Shown: in pieces, positions 32,441 through 43,949 of the stretch | Position numbering within the stretch: position 1 is the stretch's first letter | Layout of the letters: each line of letters starts with the position of its first letter | From: Bos javanicus | Taxonomy: Eukaryota > Chordata > Mammalia > Artiodactyla > Bovidae | Reading direction: 5' to 3' | Assembly (NCBI RefSeq): GCF_032452875.1 | Contig: NC_083883.1 | Location: 57,658,698 to 57,722,697, forward strand | Length of the DNA: 64,000 nt | Notes under the pieces: model-generated | Told to the model about the DNA's origin: nothing | Database searches by the model: none | Seen by the model: only the letters and a program-made list of their open reading frames with translations | Program-made: the position numbers and the translations under genes

Positions 32441-32622
32441 AAAGTGAAAGTTGCTCAGACGTGTCCAACTTTTGCCACCCCATCCATGGAATTCTCCAGG
32501 CCAGAATACTGAAGTGGGTAGCCATTCCCTTCTCCAGGGGATCTTTCCAACCCAGGGATTAAACCCAGATCTCCCACTTTGCAGGTGGTTTCTTTACCGA
32601 CCAAGCTATCAGAGAAACCCTC
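32441..32622 (-). mobile_element. Bov-tA SINE
   Basis: Antisense: 'gaaagttgctcagacgtgtc', 'ctccaggccagaatactg', 'cagggattaaacccagatc'. An internal deletion removes part of the 'gactgtagcctgccagg' block. Target-site duplication 'ctctgtcaaatg' (32429-32440) / 'ctctgtctaatg' (32623-32634). Confidence 0.95.
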
Positions 32623-32639
32623 CTCTGTCTAATGCTCTG

Positions 32640-33255
32640 AGAAAAAAGTGTTCTATCATCAACTAAGTTTGGGAAATGCCAGCACTGTGTCTTCCTTATA
32701 GAGGCTGACAGTGTACATGATCGTATTAAAGGCTCTGAGGTCTGTGGATTCATCATTGTCTAACTCAGTGTTTCAAAAACTGCTTTGACCACAGAAGCCC
32801 TTTTATCTATGTAGCACGTCTTAACTGCACACTGGGATTCCTCAGGAGTTTTGCAAATCCCACATAAATTAAGGTTCTGTGGATTTTAGATAGTTGACCT
32901 TCCTTTGCTGGCTTTCCCCCCTGTTTTCTTGTGTCAAACAGCCTTGGTTCCTTCCCTCTAAGTTACATTACATCTGAGTCTTCATTCTCCATCAGCTCTC
33001 TGAGACTCCACATTTCTGAATATCCTTTTCCCCCTAGAATTCTGGAGTTCATCTTTTCTTGAATTTCTTCAATTTGCTCTCACTGACAAGTTTCTTCTTT
33101 CTGTCCCTTGGTAATTGATATTCAATCTACTACAAACTTGCTTTTTTCCTAGGTGATCAAGGAAAGCACTTGAAACATCACTACTCATCTTCTTATGCAT
33201 AAATCACAAATCCAATAACTGACCTGCGACCTTTCTCCACCACAGTGTTCTTCTC
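32640..33255. other. Unique sequence, no gene seen
   Basis: Pyrimidine-rich on the plus strand; no repeat confirmed. Confidence 0.4.
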
Positions 33256-33257
33256 CA

Positions 33258-33325
33258 CCTAACAGTTCATTCGTCTATTTGAACAATACTTATTGAATGC
33301 TGATCACAGGTCACACTAAAGGCTA
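33258..33325 (-). mobile_element. L2 3' end fragment
   Basis: Antisense L2: 'cattcgtctatttgaacaat', 'acttattgaatgctgatcac'. Confidence 0.45.
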
Positions 33326-33389
33326 CTTGCCCAGCAATTTCTGTCTAGTTAATTCCACTGGTTAGGGAACTTTGGACCATAAAGAAGGC

Positions 33390-33767
33390 TAAGCTTTTGA
33401 TGCTTTCGAGCTGTGGTGTTTGAGAAAACTCTTAAGAGTCCCTGGGACTGCAAGGAGATCAAACCAGTCAATCCCAAAGAAATCAACCTTGAATATTCAT
33501 TGGAAGGACTGATGCTGAAGCTGAAGTTCCAATACTTCGGCCACCTGATGCAAAGGCCTGACTCATTAGAAAAGACCCTGATGCTGAGAAAGATTGAAGG
33601 CAGGAGGAGAAGGGAGTGACATGACAAGACGGTTGGATGGCATCACGGACTCAATGGACATGAGTTTGAGCAAGTTCTGAGAGATGGTGAAGGACAGGGA
33701 ATCCTGGCATGCTGCAGTTCATGGGGTCCCAAAAAGCCAGACACGACTGAGTGACTGAACAACAACA
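33390..33767 (+). mobile_element. BovB LINE 3' fragment
   Basis: Covers the last part of the BovB protein and the 3' terminus: 'ttgatgctttcgagctgtgg', 'gaaggactgatgctgaagc', 'gacatgagtttgagcaag', ending 'gactgaacaacaacaaaa'. Longest piece of frame is 33413-33619. Stops and indels inactivate it, e.g. the TGA after 'agaagggag' near 33618. A weak flanking repeat may exist ('gaactttgga' / 'caactttggga'). Confidence 0.95.
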
Positions 33768-35376
33768 AAAGGCAACTTTGGGAATAAGGTTAAGTTCATA
33801 AGTTGACCACTTTGGGGCCCATGAGTTTCATTCTGCCCATGACCTTGAATCGGGGCCAATATTCTCTCAGATGGGTGTCCTTGGACATGAAGAGAACAGG
33901 AAAAGATAGTGTAGCTGGCCCAGTTCAATTTTTGACCTCTGCAGGGAAGACAAAACAAACCCAAAAGCCCATGCCCTGGGACTGGAGGCATCACCACATA
34001 AGTGTGTCTAAGTATCAGTTCCTCCCAATATCAGCCATCCACTCAGTTCTCCCAGGTTCCCAAGCATCTCTGAAGCCACCTTCCTCTCCTAAATCGTGTC
34101 ATTAGTTCATCAGGAAATAGCTAACATGTATCTTTGATTTCTTTTTACTCAAACAAACCTAATGTTTGTTTCTATTAATGGATTTATCTCTATTTTCCTG
34201 GACACTGTGGTTCATTTGTGTTGCTTGGAGATTTCATTTGGACCCGAAAGAATGAGGCAAGTGGCCTTAAAAAATACTCATTGTTTGGCAGTAGGATTAT
34301 AAGCAATATGGTCCTTTTGTGAGAAACGGGCTACTACCAGCTGTGTGACTGGGTCTGAATTTTGACAGCGTACAGGCATGCACATACCACACACACACAA
34401 GTGTTTTACCACAGGAAGAAAAAACCTAGAAATTGATTTTTTTTTTTATGCACTTAAGCTTTCATGGAATCCTTTGGGGATTATTTTCATGGAATACAGT
34501 GTATTACTCCTGCTTTCCCAATATACTCAGGAATATCTAAAATATAAGATCAATAACACTATTATCATACAGTCAAGAAGTGTCATAGAAAGCACTACCC
34601 ATACTTACACACAATCATTAATTTAAAAGACCGTGTATAGACACAGAGACTTCCTAGCCAATCTTAGATCACAAAGCTCACGGCCTTCACCTACTACCAG
34701 GGTTCTTGATTCTTTACCTTGAGTGGGTGGCAGAGACTACTGGTGCTCAGCCCTGCCTGCCCTGGTCGCTCTCTCCTCTCCACCACACCCTTCTCTTGCC
34801 TCTGGCAGCCCCATTCAAACTCTGAGTCCTTCCAGAACCCCTCTGCCCACTCTGGCCTCCACCACCCTGCCTCCATCCCTGTATTATCATCTTGTTACAA
34901 ACACTTGTTTTTCCAAAAGCTTCATCTACGTTAGTCTTGTCAATTCCTTACACCCACCGGAAAGGAAGCATGCTGTAATAGGAAGAACATAGCATCCAAA
35001 ATAAATCAACATGTTCTTTCTCTTGCTTTCTTTTATTTCCCTTGTTTTCTCCCAGGCAACTTCCAGCTCGCCTCCTCCCCCAACTCGGAATCTGTCTCAA
35101 CACTGGCAGGTCATGGTTAAGCCCCAGGTGAACAAGACACAAGACGCGCCGAGATTCGTCCTTCCCAGGCATCTCTTTCATGCCCTTCCTTTCTTTTCAG
35201 AAGCCAACAGTGAGGACTGAACCCCTGATCAAGTCCCTGTTCCCTGCACCGAGAAAACGTGAGCCACAGACAATGAGAGAGAGATGTCCCTGTCAGAATC
35301 CCATGCTTCAGGCGAGATGTAGCCCAGATGGCTCAGGCTAAGGACTCCCTGGCCCTCCCCATCTTCTGCTGTCAGT
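33768..35376. other. Unique sequence, no gene seen
   Basis: About 1.6 kb without a recognised repeat apart from a T run near 34437-34448. No coding signal. Confidence 0.4.
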
Positions 35377-35388
35377 CCCCCCCCCCCC
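35377..35388. repeat. Poly(C)12 run
   Basis: Twelve consecutive C, uncommon in this AT-leaning window and likely to be length-unstable. Confidence 0.8.
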
Positions 35389-35655
35389 CAACACAGATTC
35401 CCCTCCCCCAGAACACTCAAACCTTTCAACAAGTCGGGTGTGCATACACTAGCCATCTCAAGCACCCAGGGATTTGGGCAAAGTTTTAAGAAGGAATGTA
35501 AACAATACATACTAATTGCTGCTGTGACCTAAGTTATAAATTAAATTAGATGGGCCAGGGTGCTGAGCTGTCCTCCCCCAGCTTCCACCGTGAGCATCAT
35601 GGTAGACCAGGCATCTCAGAGAGCGGAAGCCAATTTCTCATGAGCATCTTTTGAT

Positions 35656-35870
35656 GGGTTTCCCTGGTAGTGCTAGTGATAAAGAACCTGCCTGCTTGGA
35701 GACCCTGGTTTGATCTCTGGGCCAGGAAGACCCCCTGGAGGAGGGCATGCCAACCCACTCCAGTATTCTTGCCTGGAGAATCCCATGGACAGAAGAGCCT
35801 GGTAGGCTAAAGCCCACAGGGTCACAAAGAGTCAGATATGACTGAAGCGACTTAGCATGCACATGCACAC
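35656..35870 (+). mobile_element. Bov-tA SINE
   Basis: Sense: 'gtttccctggtagtgctag', 'ccactccagtattcttgcc', 'gagtcagatatgactgaagc', tail 'cttagcatgcacatgc'. Target-site duplication 'cttttgat' (35648-35655 and 35871-35878). Confidence 0.95.
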
Positions 35871-35879
35871 CTTTTGATA

Positions 35880-36635
35880 TTTCAGTAACTGGACCCCAGG
35901 ATGCTTTGGGCCAAGGTCATCCCAAGCTCTGCTATGTTCCAGGTATGCTGGGGTTCCAGGCATCCTGGGTTGGTGCAGAGAGGAGCCCTCATGCAGGGGT
36001 GGACAAGCACCCCTGCAGCTCCCATACTTTCCATTGGAGTTGCAGCCTCAAAGATCAAGCACTTCAGAATCAGCCCTGCCTTGGAAGAGTGGCCTGGGGG
36101 AAAAGCTCTCTAAGTACCTATGACAGGGTTGCTGTTCCCTCTTGTGGGACTGCTTGGGAAATCCCTGGGCCTGAAGCAAAGCAGATGCTAAAGGAAGATT
36201 AGTTGAGTAGATGAATGAATGAACAATGAATAAGAGAATGAGTGAATCTATTGGAGACCCCAAACACCTTTGCTTTACTCACCCACGTTTTGTTCAGTTT
36301 TGTTCCCTGAGTAGAGGGAGGTGGGACCAGTTGAAGGGGGAGGAAATGACAGCCCATTGGATGAGCCTGGAAGCCCTTGCCTTTGGCACGGACAATGCTT
36401 AAAGCTGGCTCAATTCAAAAAAATCCAGAAGCAGCCATGAGGGTTTGCTGTTCTGTTAAATCACAATGGGGTGGGGACTGGGCCTTGGATTCTATTAGTT
36501 TTTTTTCCAAAAATTCCCCACCCACAGGACAGTGCTCTCCATGTTGCTGGCATCCTTGCTTTTTGCCCCTCAGAGAGTGATCTCCATGCTACAAGGCCAA
36601 GTCTGCATCTTCTCTACAGAAGCCAGAGAGGATAT
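35880..36635. other. Unique sequence, no gene seen
   Basis: A GAAT-rich patch (36210-36245) may be a sense L2 3' end. Otherwise nothing recognised. Confidence 0.35.
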
Positions 36636-36639
36636 GGTC

Positions 36640-36810
36640 AAAGTCTATGCATTTAGCCAACAAACATCTACCAGCGACATGTGGGTGCCTGGCACCATGC
36701 TGGGCTCTGAGGATCCAGAGATGAATGAAACACAGTTGCTGACCTCAGGGGTCTCACAGTCAAGTAGAGATCTGGCAGCCAAACAGATAACAACAGTTCT
36801 GGGCCCTGTG
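36640..36810 (-). mobile_element. L2 3' end fragment
   Basis: Antisense L2: 'tttagccaacaaacatctac', 'ggtgcctggcaccatgctg', 'gatccagagatgaatgaaac', 'gtctcacagtcaagtagag'. The 109-codon frame at 36532-36861 is this repeat. Confidence 0.7.
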
Positions 36811-36814
36811 GGCC

Positions 36815-37615
36815 GCATGGTCTGGGACGTCTCCATGATATGTCAGGTACCTTGTTACTGATGGGAGATAAAGCCCAGAGACAACCAGAGGCTTGAGCTG
36901 GGTTCACTGCTTTTCTGGTTCCCTCCTGGGGCTCTTTGCCCTCCACCAGATGACGCAGCAGCTTGTCCACCCAGAGCACACCAGGCAGCACTCCAGCGCC
37001 TTTCTGTACATCCCCTCAATGGGAAGCTTGTCACAAAGAGCCCTTGTTTCCCCAGGGACACCTGGAGCATAGCCAAATACCTTTGCCTACCTCGGTCTTT
37101 CTTCCATTATTTTTGTCAGTAGAAATCCCAAGCGCCAACTACCTTTTAGATTGGAGGCCTGCAGGCTGGCAGGGAGAGAGACACATTGGGAAATAGTTCT
37201 GTTTGTGTGCTTTCGTTAAAGCAGGCAGTTGCTTGCCAGACTGCCGGTGCCCCTGAAAACGTGTCTTCCTGGGGCGATAGAGAATCAATTGGCTTGATGC
37301 AACTTTTGGATCCTTGCTAAAACCCTGGCTTGGTCCCATGGAGGCCCTGAGACAGACATCAATAACCTTGTCTCTCATTGCCTTTATCAACCACCATCCA
37401 ATGCCATTAGAATGCACCGATATTTATATACAGTTGAACAGCACTGCCAGCAGCTGCATTATAACAGAGTGGCTAGCCATGGGGAGTAAAGGAAGGCTGC
37501 AGGTTGAGTTTTCACTCCCTCACTCTGCTTTTGTTCAGTCTTGGGCCAGAGGGCTTGTCTCTTCCCAAGTCCTTCTCTCCATCACCTGGGGCCAGTTTCC
37601 ATTGCCACCCAGAGG
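36815..37615. other. Unique sequence, no gene seen
   Basis: No repeat or coding signal recognised. Confidence 0.4.
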
Positions 37616-37619
37616 CTCA

Positions 37620-37830
37620 ACATTAATAAAAATAGGTAGTATTTGTTGGTATATAGTGGTCAAAGCATACTATTTTACATGCTTTCACTATCTCATGCAA
37701 TAATCTCAAAATTCATCATAGTAAGTGGCATTGCTATGGAAGCAATGAACAAATCAAGGCTCAGAATGGCTGAGAAGGAAGCGCAAGGTCACACAGCTGT
37801 AAACAGGGTTGCAGGCAGGCTAACAAGTTC
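37620..37830 (-). mobile_element. MIR SINE
   Basis: Antisense MIR: 'tacatgctttcactatctc', 'caatgaacaaatcaaggctc', 'gcgcaaggtcacacagctg'. Confidence 0.75.
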
Positions 37831-37904
37831 ACACTGAATCAAGTTTTAGCTTATATCTGGGCCCGACCACTATGTGCTTTTACTCAATTATACTGCCTTG
37901 TGTT

Positions 37905-38265
37905 TTTTAAATTCAATAAATATATAATTATTGAGTACCTACTATGTGCTAGATACTGTCATAGGTGGATATTGAAGCGACTAAGATAGATGAGGTCTCT
38001 GTTCTAGTGTGGGGACATTGTAAAACAATAAACACACCCACAAGAAAATATTGCCTGGTGATAAGTGTGTGCAGAGAGTTAAAACAGGCTGATGTGAGAG
38101 TGAATGATTGGATGGCTACTTTCAGATGGAGTGACTGGAAGTCCTCTTGAGGAGGTGACATTCAGAATGAGTCATGAAAGGCAACGAGGAGCTGGCCACA
38201 TGACCTTCAGGGGCACAGGTAGTAATCCCAGGGTGGGTTTGAGGGAAGGAAGAAGGACCTTCCAC
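37905..38265 (-). mobile_element. L2 3' region
   Basis: Antisense L2 over 360 bp: 'attattgagtacctactatg', 'gtgctagatactgtcatagg', 'gaggtctctgttctagtgtg', 'gaagtcctcttgaggaggtg'. Confidence 0.8.
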
Positions 38266-38451
38266 CAGTGTGGAAGAAACTCAGCAGGTGAGTAGGAGAG
38301 AGGTGGGAGAGGTAGGCAGAACTGGCTTCTCCTGGCTTATATGCCAGAGGAAGCCATGTGTATTTAAGTTTGTTAGTGATAAGAAGTTTGATAGTGATAA
38401 GACTCTATCAGATGTGATTAAGTTTCCCTCTGCTTTTGTGTGGAGAAGGGT

Positions 38452-38575
38452 TGGTGGTGGTGGTTTAGTCGCTATGTTGTGTCTGACTCTTGCGACCCCG
38501 TGGACTGTAGCCTGCAGGCTCCTCTGTCCATGGGATTCTCCAGGCAAGAATACTGGAGTGGATTGCCATCTCCTT
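38452..38575 (-). mobile_element. Bov-tA/BovA SINE, 5'-truncated
   Basis: Antisense: 'gtttagtcgctatgttgtg', 'gactcttgcgaccccgtgg', 'gcaagaatactggagtgg'. Stops before the tRNA-like head. Confidence 0.9.
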
Positions 38576-38579
38576 AGAG

Positions 38580-39080
38580 TAGAACAAAAGGAGAAACAGG
38601 AGTTAGGAGACTGCTGTGGTGGTGGCTAAAGGAGGGGTGGAGTCACCGAGGGAATGAGACACCTGAACACACACTGGATATGTTTCAGGAGTAGGTGAAC
38701 TGGACTGGCTGATGGACTGCATACGAGGCGTAAGGGAGAGAGAAGCAACCTGAAACAGAGCGACTTGGTGAATCATGATGCTATTTATGGAAAGGGGGAG
38801 GGTTGGATGAGGAATTGGCTTGGGGTTAAGAAAATCAAGAGTTTGTGTTGGGGCCGTTTTAAAGTTCTAGATGTTAATTAAATAGCTACATTAAAAAAAA
38901 ACTAGATATCATCTTGGAGAATGTACAGATATTGATAAGGAAGAAGTCCAGGACTATCCTTGGCACATGTTAACATTTAGAGGTAGAGCAGAGGAAGAGA
39001 AAGCCAAGAAAGATCAGTAAAGCAAGAAAAAACCTGGGGGATGTGATGTCCAGGAAACATAGAGATGAAAAGTTTTCAGA
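38580..39080. other. Unique sequence, no gene seen
   Basis: Purine-rich; may hold diverged L2 but nothing firm. Confidence 0.35.
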
Positions 39081-39082
39081 AT

Positions 39083-39222
39083 AATCATAATGATAATGAT
39101 GATAATGATAATGGTGGTGACGATGATTGAAGGAGAAGAAGGAGGAAAAGAAAGGGAAGAAGGAATAGAAGAAGAGGAAGAAGAAGAAGGGAAAAGGGAA
39201 GGAGAAGAAGACAAAGAAAAGA
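39083..39222. repeat. (GATAAT)n then GAA/GGA polypurine tract
   Basis: 'ataatgatgataatgataat' leads into GAAGAAGGAGGAAAAG-type repeats to about 39222. Near-pure purine over roughly 90 bp. Confidence 0.85.
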
Positions 39223-39224
39223 GG

Positions 39225-39320
39225 GAGACACTGTCATTCTCCCTGTTTCATAGACGAGACCACCAAGGCCCAGAGAGGCTACTTAACGTGAAATCACCGG
39301 TCTTCCGTCCCTGCATTCAC
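39225..39320 (-). mobile_element. MIR fragment
   Basis: Antisense MIR: 'ctccctgtttcatagacgag', 'aaggcccagagaggctactt'. The polypurine tract adjoins it directly. Confidence 0.6.
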
Positions 39321-39584
39321 TGAATAAGTGATGCCCAGTTCTTTCTTTTCACACCCTACAAATCAGCTTCTGAGCCTCAAACAGGTCCTGACTGAGTTCT
39401 CCGGAGGTCCTGTCCTTTTGCAGCCCTGAACTTGGTTTATTAATCTCTATGTCGGTTTTAATGTCCAGATCAGGGGAAATCTGATAGCTTAGTTGACAGA
39501 CAAGCAGACTGCAGCTGTGGAGAGTAATCAGGTTTCCTATGGCTCTGTCCTCCAACAGAAACCTTTTTTTTCGGTCTTATCCCC

Positions 39585-39730
39585 TTGCTATCCCAAACTG
39601 CTCCAAATCCTTTCTCAAGACCTCATCCAACTCTTATCTCCTCTGAGAGGGCTTCCCTGAGACAGCTACCCTATTCCTCTCTACAGTCCCTTAGAAATTA
39701 TTTCATATATAATTAATTTTCATTTCTAAT
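39585..39730 (+). mobile_element. L2 3' UTR fragment
   Basis: Sense L2: 'tctgagagggcttccctgag', 'acagctaccctattcctc', 'tagaaattatttcatatata'. Confidence 0.65.
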
Positions 39731-39734
39731 TAGG

Positions 39735-40655
39735 CTCAATTTTGCACTTCTTGTTGGCAAAGCAGTTGGGTTCCCGTGACATACTTCACAGTTGAAAATG
39801 TTATTATCAGAGGTGAAAATAACATTGAAGGGAGAGAAATGTATCCCTGGGTGTTAGAAAAAGGGCTCAGAGAGAAAAACTATTCTGAGATGCCAATTAA
39901 CCTTGGAGAAAAGGCATGCGAGAGCAGGGGGCACCAAGGAGGGTCTACAGGAAGGGGTGAGGGTGAACGTGGTCTGGGGCAGGACATTCAAGTCCCTAGA
40001 AAAAACCTGGGCTCTCTGCTACCAGAAGCGCTCAGAACGTGACCCTGTGCAGCTAGACATGGCCCTGGCTGGCCCTGCAGGGAGCAGGGCCATCTGGGAA
40101 CTGAGTCTGGTTGCAGCATCCCTTCTGATGTGGCTCTTATCACATCCACCTTAAATGGACCAAATATGTCTGCACATGGAATGTGCCCTAGCAATGGTCA
40201 GTATAATTGAAGAGTGCTCCAAGTTCCTTCCCCCAATATTTTTATCTGCTTAGAGTGTGAAATTTGTACGTTTGAAGAACAAAGCTTTGAATTTTTCAGC
40301 TATAATAATAAGGAGGCTCCTTTGCAAGAGCACAGCTGAGGGAACACAGAGGGGAGAGTTGAGTCACCCAAGGGATAGACAGGTGTGGAAATGAGATTCT
40401 GCCCTAAATGGGGTCATCAGTGAAGGAGTGAAGATGTTCTCATTAAAAGGGCAGTGTGAGGCATGGGGAAAATAGTCATGAATTTCATAAGCCCCTAGGA
40501 TAGGCCCTATTTTCCTCCAAGATATGCAGACAAATAAGACAAATAGGGTAAAGAGAGACACTTATCATGCACCCTTCTGTGCACAAGTGAGGCCCTGCAG
40601 TGCTATCCCCACATGCAGGGAGACCCACCTCGGTCCTGCTTCACGGAAGTCCAAA
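39735..40655. other. Unique sequence, no gene seen
   Basis: No repeat or coding signal recognised. Confidence 0.4.
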
Positions 40656-40659
40656 GAAT

Positions 40660-40830
40660 GCTCATTCAGTTGTTCCACTTATGTTCACTGAACACCTATT
40701 AAGTGCAGGCCCCATTCTAGGTGCTTGCAATATGTCATTGAACAAAACAGACACAGACCCCTGCATTTGTGAAGGAAATGTTCAAATGATGAGACTCAGA
40801 AAATAAGCTATAAACATGATAAATGGTAAC
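40660..40830 (-). mobile_element. L2 3' end fragment
   Basis: Antisense L2: 'gttcactgaacacctattaa', 'gtgcaggccccattctagg', 'cattgaacaaaacagacaca'. Confidence 0.75.
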
Positions 40831-40834
40831 GTAA

Positions 40835-41600
40835 ATGGGATGCTAGAGCTGCTGCAAGTCAGATCTTTGAAATAGCCCATTTCTCCCAAAGCTTGGGCTC
40901 TCCTAAATACTACATTCTCCTGTACAACATTGTTCTCTGTTATCTCATCAGAAACCTCTGAGGCCAAACTCGCCACACTTCCCACTTCTCTCTTCTTTCC
41001 TCAAGTACCCTCTCCTACTTGTCCTCTCCAGACCTTGTCCTAACACACACAGTAGACACAGAGAGGGTGCTCAATCCCATGTGTGAAATTGAATCAGTCA
41101 TCCTTGTCTGGGAGCACAGATTCTATCCCCTGGCAGAAACCCTCTTTTAACATGATCTGTTTACCCTAGAGACCCTTTTCTACAGACCTTTCCCTGTGAC
41201 ACATATGGTTATCCAAGGAGGGTAGATCTAATTTGAGGAAAAAGAGAAAAACCTCATTCCTAACATGATCGATTTCCCTTCCTCTCCAGCTTAGGTCTCC
41301 TAGGATCCCCGTCTCCACTTGTCACCCACAACTCCTCCCCTCCTGCGTGATTCCTGACCCAGAGGAGAGACGGGGATGAGGCAAATGCTGTATCCTTACC
41401 TGTGGGCCACAGGTGACTGTTCACAAATTTTCCACAGTGAAGACCTAAGAACACTTTGACTTCATCTCATTTTTAGCACATATGCGTACCTGCATGAAAA
41501 GGAGAAAATGGCATCCTTCCATGTGCCCAGCACTAGGAGAGATGGGCACAAACATTCTTGGGTAATAGATCATGGTAATAGTACATCCCAACTGCTCTCT
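40835..41600. other. Unique sequence, no gene seen
   Basis: Pyrimidine-rich in part; possible diverged sense L2 at 40990-41070, not confirmed. Confidence 0.35.
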
Positions 41601-41604
41601 TCTC

Positions 41605-42098
41605 GGGCTTCCCTGGTGGTCCAGTGGTTAAGAATCTGCCCTGCAATGAAGGGGACATCGGTTCAATCCCTGGTCCAGGAAGAACCCTCATGCCGTGGGG
41701 CAACTGAGCCCGTGCACCACAACTACTGAAGCCCATGTGCCCTAGAGCCCACGCTCCATCCACAGCAAGAGGAGTCACCACAGTAGGAGGTGGAGTCACA
41801 CAGTAACTTCCCCGACAGTTCAGTTGTAAAGAATCTGCCTGCAATGCAGGAGACCCCGGTTCAGTTTCTGGGTCGGGAAGGTCCCCTGGAGAAGGGGAAG
41901 GCTACCCATTCCAGTATTCTGGCCTGGAGAATTCCATGGGCTGTATAGTCCATGGGGTCACAAAGAGTCAGATATGCCTGAGCGACTTTCACTTTCACAC
42001 TGCAGCTAGAGACTAGCCCCCTTCACCACAACTAGAAAAAGCCCAAGTAGCAGTGAAGAACCAGCACCGTCAAATAAAGTGAATAATTCAATTTAAAT
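41605..42098 (+). mobile_element. CHR-type SINE interrupted by a Bov-tA
   Basis: Sense CHR body ('gggcttccctggtggtccag', 'ggggcaactgagcccgtgc', 'cacaactactgaagccc') to about 41804. After the 41805-41994 insertion the same element resumes: 'gcagctagagactagcccc', 'aagaaccagcaccgtcaaat'. The host is thus older than the insert. Confidence 0.85.
41805..41994 (+). mobile_element. Bov-tA SINE nested in CHR SINE
   Basis: Sense: 'cagttgtaaagaatctgcc', 'gttcagtttctgggtcggg', 'gagtcagatatgcctgagcg', tail 'actttcact'. The 'acagaggagcctgg' block is missing. Imperfect flanking repeat 'gtcacacag' / 'ttcacactg'. Confidence 0.9.
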
Positions 42099-42239
42099 TA
42101 CTCTCTGGTCCTTCACCTCTTCTCCTATGTATCATACCAAGTTCCATAAAGACACAGTTAAGCTGTACTTTCAAATTCAGGGTATGTGAAAAATAGAAAA
42201 ATAAGACCTAAAAATGCAGTGCTTGGATGCACCAGAGTT

Positions 42240-42840
42240 CTTTGAGATCAGTCCTAGTCCCTTTTCTCTTCTCACTCATACTTTAGTCCTGTCCGGCCTC
42301 ATCCATGTCGTTTCTTCAGATACCACCTCTCTGCCTATGACTTACAGGCTTATATTTGCAGTCAGATGTCTCTGACTCTTAGAACCAAACAGCTCACACA
42401 TCCCAAGGGATATTTCTTATTGGTTCACTACCAGGTTCCTCAACAACACAGTCATCACAAACTCATAATCTTCCTACCATCACCTCCAAGCCTGGACCTC
42501 TTCCATTGTCTCTTAATTCAGCAATAGCTTCACCAGCATCCAGGGGTAGAAGCCAAAACTCCAAGAATCACTGTTGACTCTCCCTAGCTCTAGCTCTCAT
42601 GCTCATAGTCAGTCTAGCCACAATCCTAACAATTTTGCCTCCTAAGCATCTCTTTAATCTATCTACCTCCCTTTGTCTCTGTTGTCACCACCTTCATCCC
42701 CAAACTCATCCCCTCTCATCTGGATCACTTTAAGGTTTCCAGTCAATCTGCACCTGACTCTGTCTCTAATCAGATCTTCATGCTGCAACCTGAGGAATTT
42801 CTAAATGCAAATCTGAAAGAGACTCCACCCTCACCACAGC
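42240..42840 (+). mobile_element. L2 3' region, sense
   Basis: Follows L2 in order over 600 bp: 'acaaactcataatcttccta', 'cttcaccagcatccagggg', 'agaatcactgttgactctcc', 'gtctctgttgtcaccacc'. No open L2 frame remains. Confidence 0.65.
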
Positions 42841-42850
42841 TTCATTTGCA

Positions 42851-43113
42851 ATGGGTGTTCAGTCATGTCTAACTCTTTGCGACCCCATGGACTGTAGCCT
42901 GTCATGCTCCTCTGTCTGTAAGATAATACAGGCAAGAATACCGAAGTAGATTTTCATTTCCCTTCTCCAGGGGATCTTCCCAATCCAGGGATCAAACAAA
43001 CATTTCCCACATTTCCTGCACTGGCAGGCAGATTCTTTACCACTGAGCCAACTGGGAAGCCTGTCCATGGAATTTTCCAGGCAAGAATATTGGAGTGGGT
43101 TGCCATGTCCTCC
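42851..43113 (-). mobile_element. Bov-A2-type dimeric SINE
   Basis: Antisense. A complete Bov-tA unit (42851-43061, ending 'gccaactgggaagcc') is followed by a second body piece ('gtccatggaattttccagg', 'ttggagtgggttgcc'). In sense order this is partial body, head, body: the Bov-A2 dimer layout. The head carries an extra 'ttcccacatttcctgcac' segment. Confidence 0.85.
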
Positions 43114-43182
43114 AGACACCTACAGTTACTTCAACGATTTCCTGTTGCTCCAAGAAAAGATAAAAAAAAAATCTTTGTGTTG

Positions 43183-43527
43183 AGCTTCCCTTGTGGCTCA
43201 GTGGTAAAGAATCTGCCTGCCAATGCAGGAGATGCGTGTTCAATCCCTGGTCTAGGAAGATCCCACATGCAGCAGGGCAACTAAGCCTGTGTGGCACAAC
43301 TACTGAGCCTGTGCTCTAGAGCCTGGGAGCCACAGCTACTGAGTCCGCCTGCCCCAACTACTGAAGCCTGTGCGCCCGAGAGCCCACGCTCAGGAACAAG
43401 CGAAGCCACTGCAATGAGAAGCCCGTGCATGGCAACTAGAGAGTAGCCTCTACTCGCTGCAACTGGAAAAAAGCCCATGCAGCGTGAAGACCCAGCACAG
43501 CCAAGAATAAGTAAATAAATTATTCTT
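43183..43527 (+). mobile_element. CHR-type SINE, full length
   Basis: Sense: 'agcttcccttgtggctcag', 'ggtctaggaagatcccac', 'cacaactactgagcctgtgc', 'gaagacccagcacagcc', A-rich end. Target-site duplication 'aaaatctttgtgttg' (43168-43182) / 'aaaatccttgtgttg' (43529-43543), one mismatch. Confidence 0.95.
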
Positions 43528-43544
43528 AAAAATCCTTGTGTTGT

Positions 43545-43932
43545 GACCTGAAATGTGTCCTCCTGCAAAATTCACATGCTCAAGTCGTACCCCTCCTGGT
43601 ACCTGAGAACGTGACTGTCTTTGGACATAGAGTCTTTAAAGAAGTATTTCAGTTAAAATGAGGTCTTAGGGTGGATCCTAAGTCAATATGACTTGTGTCC
43701 TTATAACAAGAGGAAATTTGGACCCAGACAGGCAGAGGGCCAACCAGGGAGAAGACTCAGGGAGAAGAGGACCATCTATTAGCCAAGGAAAGTCTCAGAA
43801 GATGTGAACCCTGCTGACACCTTGATCTCAGACTTCTAGCCTCCAAAACTGTGAGACAAAACATTTCTACTGTTTAAGCTACAGAATCTGTGGTGCTTTT
43901 GTTATGGCAGACCTAGCAAATGAATGCATCTT
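43545..43932 (+). mobile_element. MLT1-type solitary LTR (MaLR)
   Basis: Sense MLT1: 'gacctgaaatgtgtcctcc', 'aaaattcacatgctcaagtc', 'atgaggtcttagggtggatc', 'cttgatctcagacttctagc', 'gtttaagctacagaatctgt'. No internal retroviral-like sequence. Confidence 0.8.
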
Positions 43933-43949
43933 AATAGGGCTGCAAAGTC

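Noticed and set aside
35377..35388. Poly(C) as a G-quadruplex
   Set aside because: A single C12/G12 run can form intermolecular structures, but no set of four spaced G tracts is present.
36532..36861. 109-codon plus-strand frame
   Set aside because: Coincides with an antisense L2 fragment.
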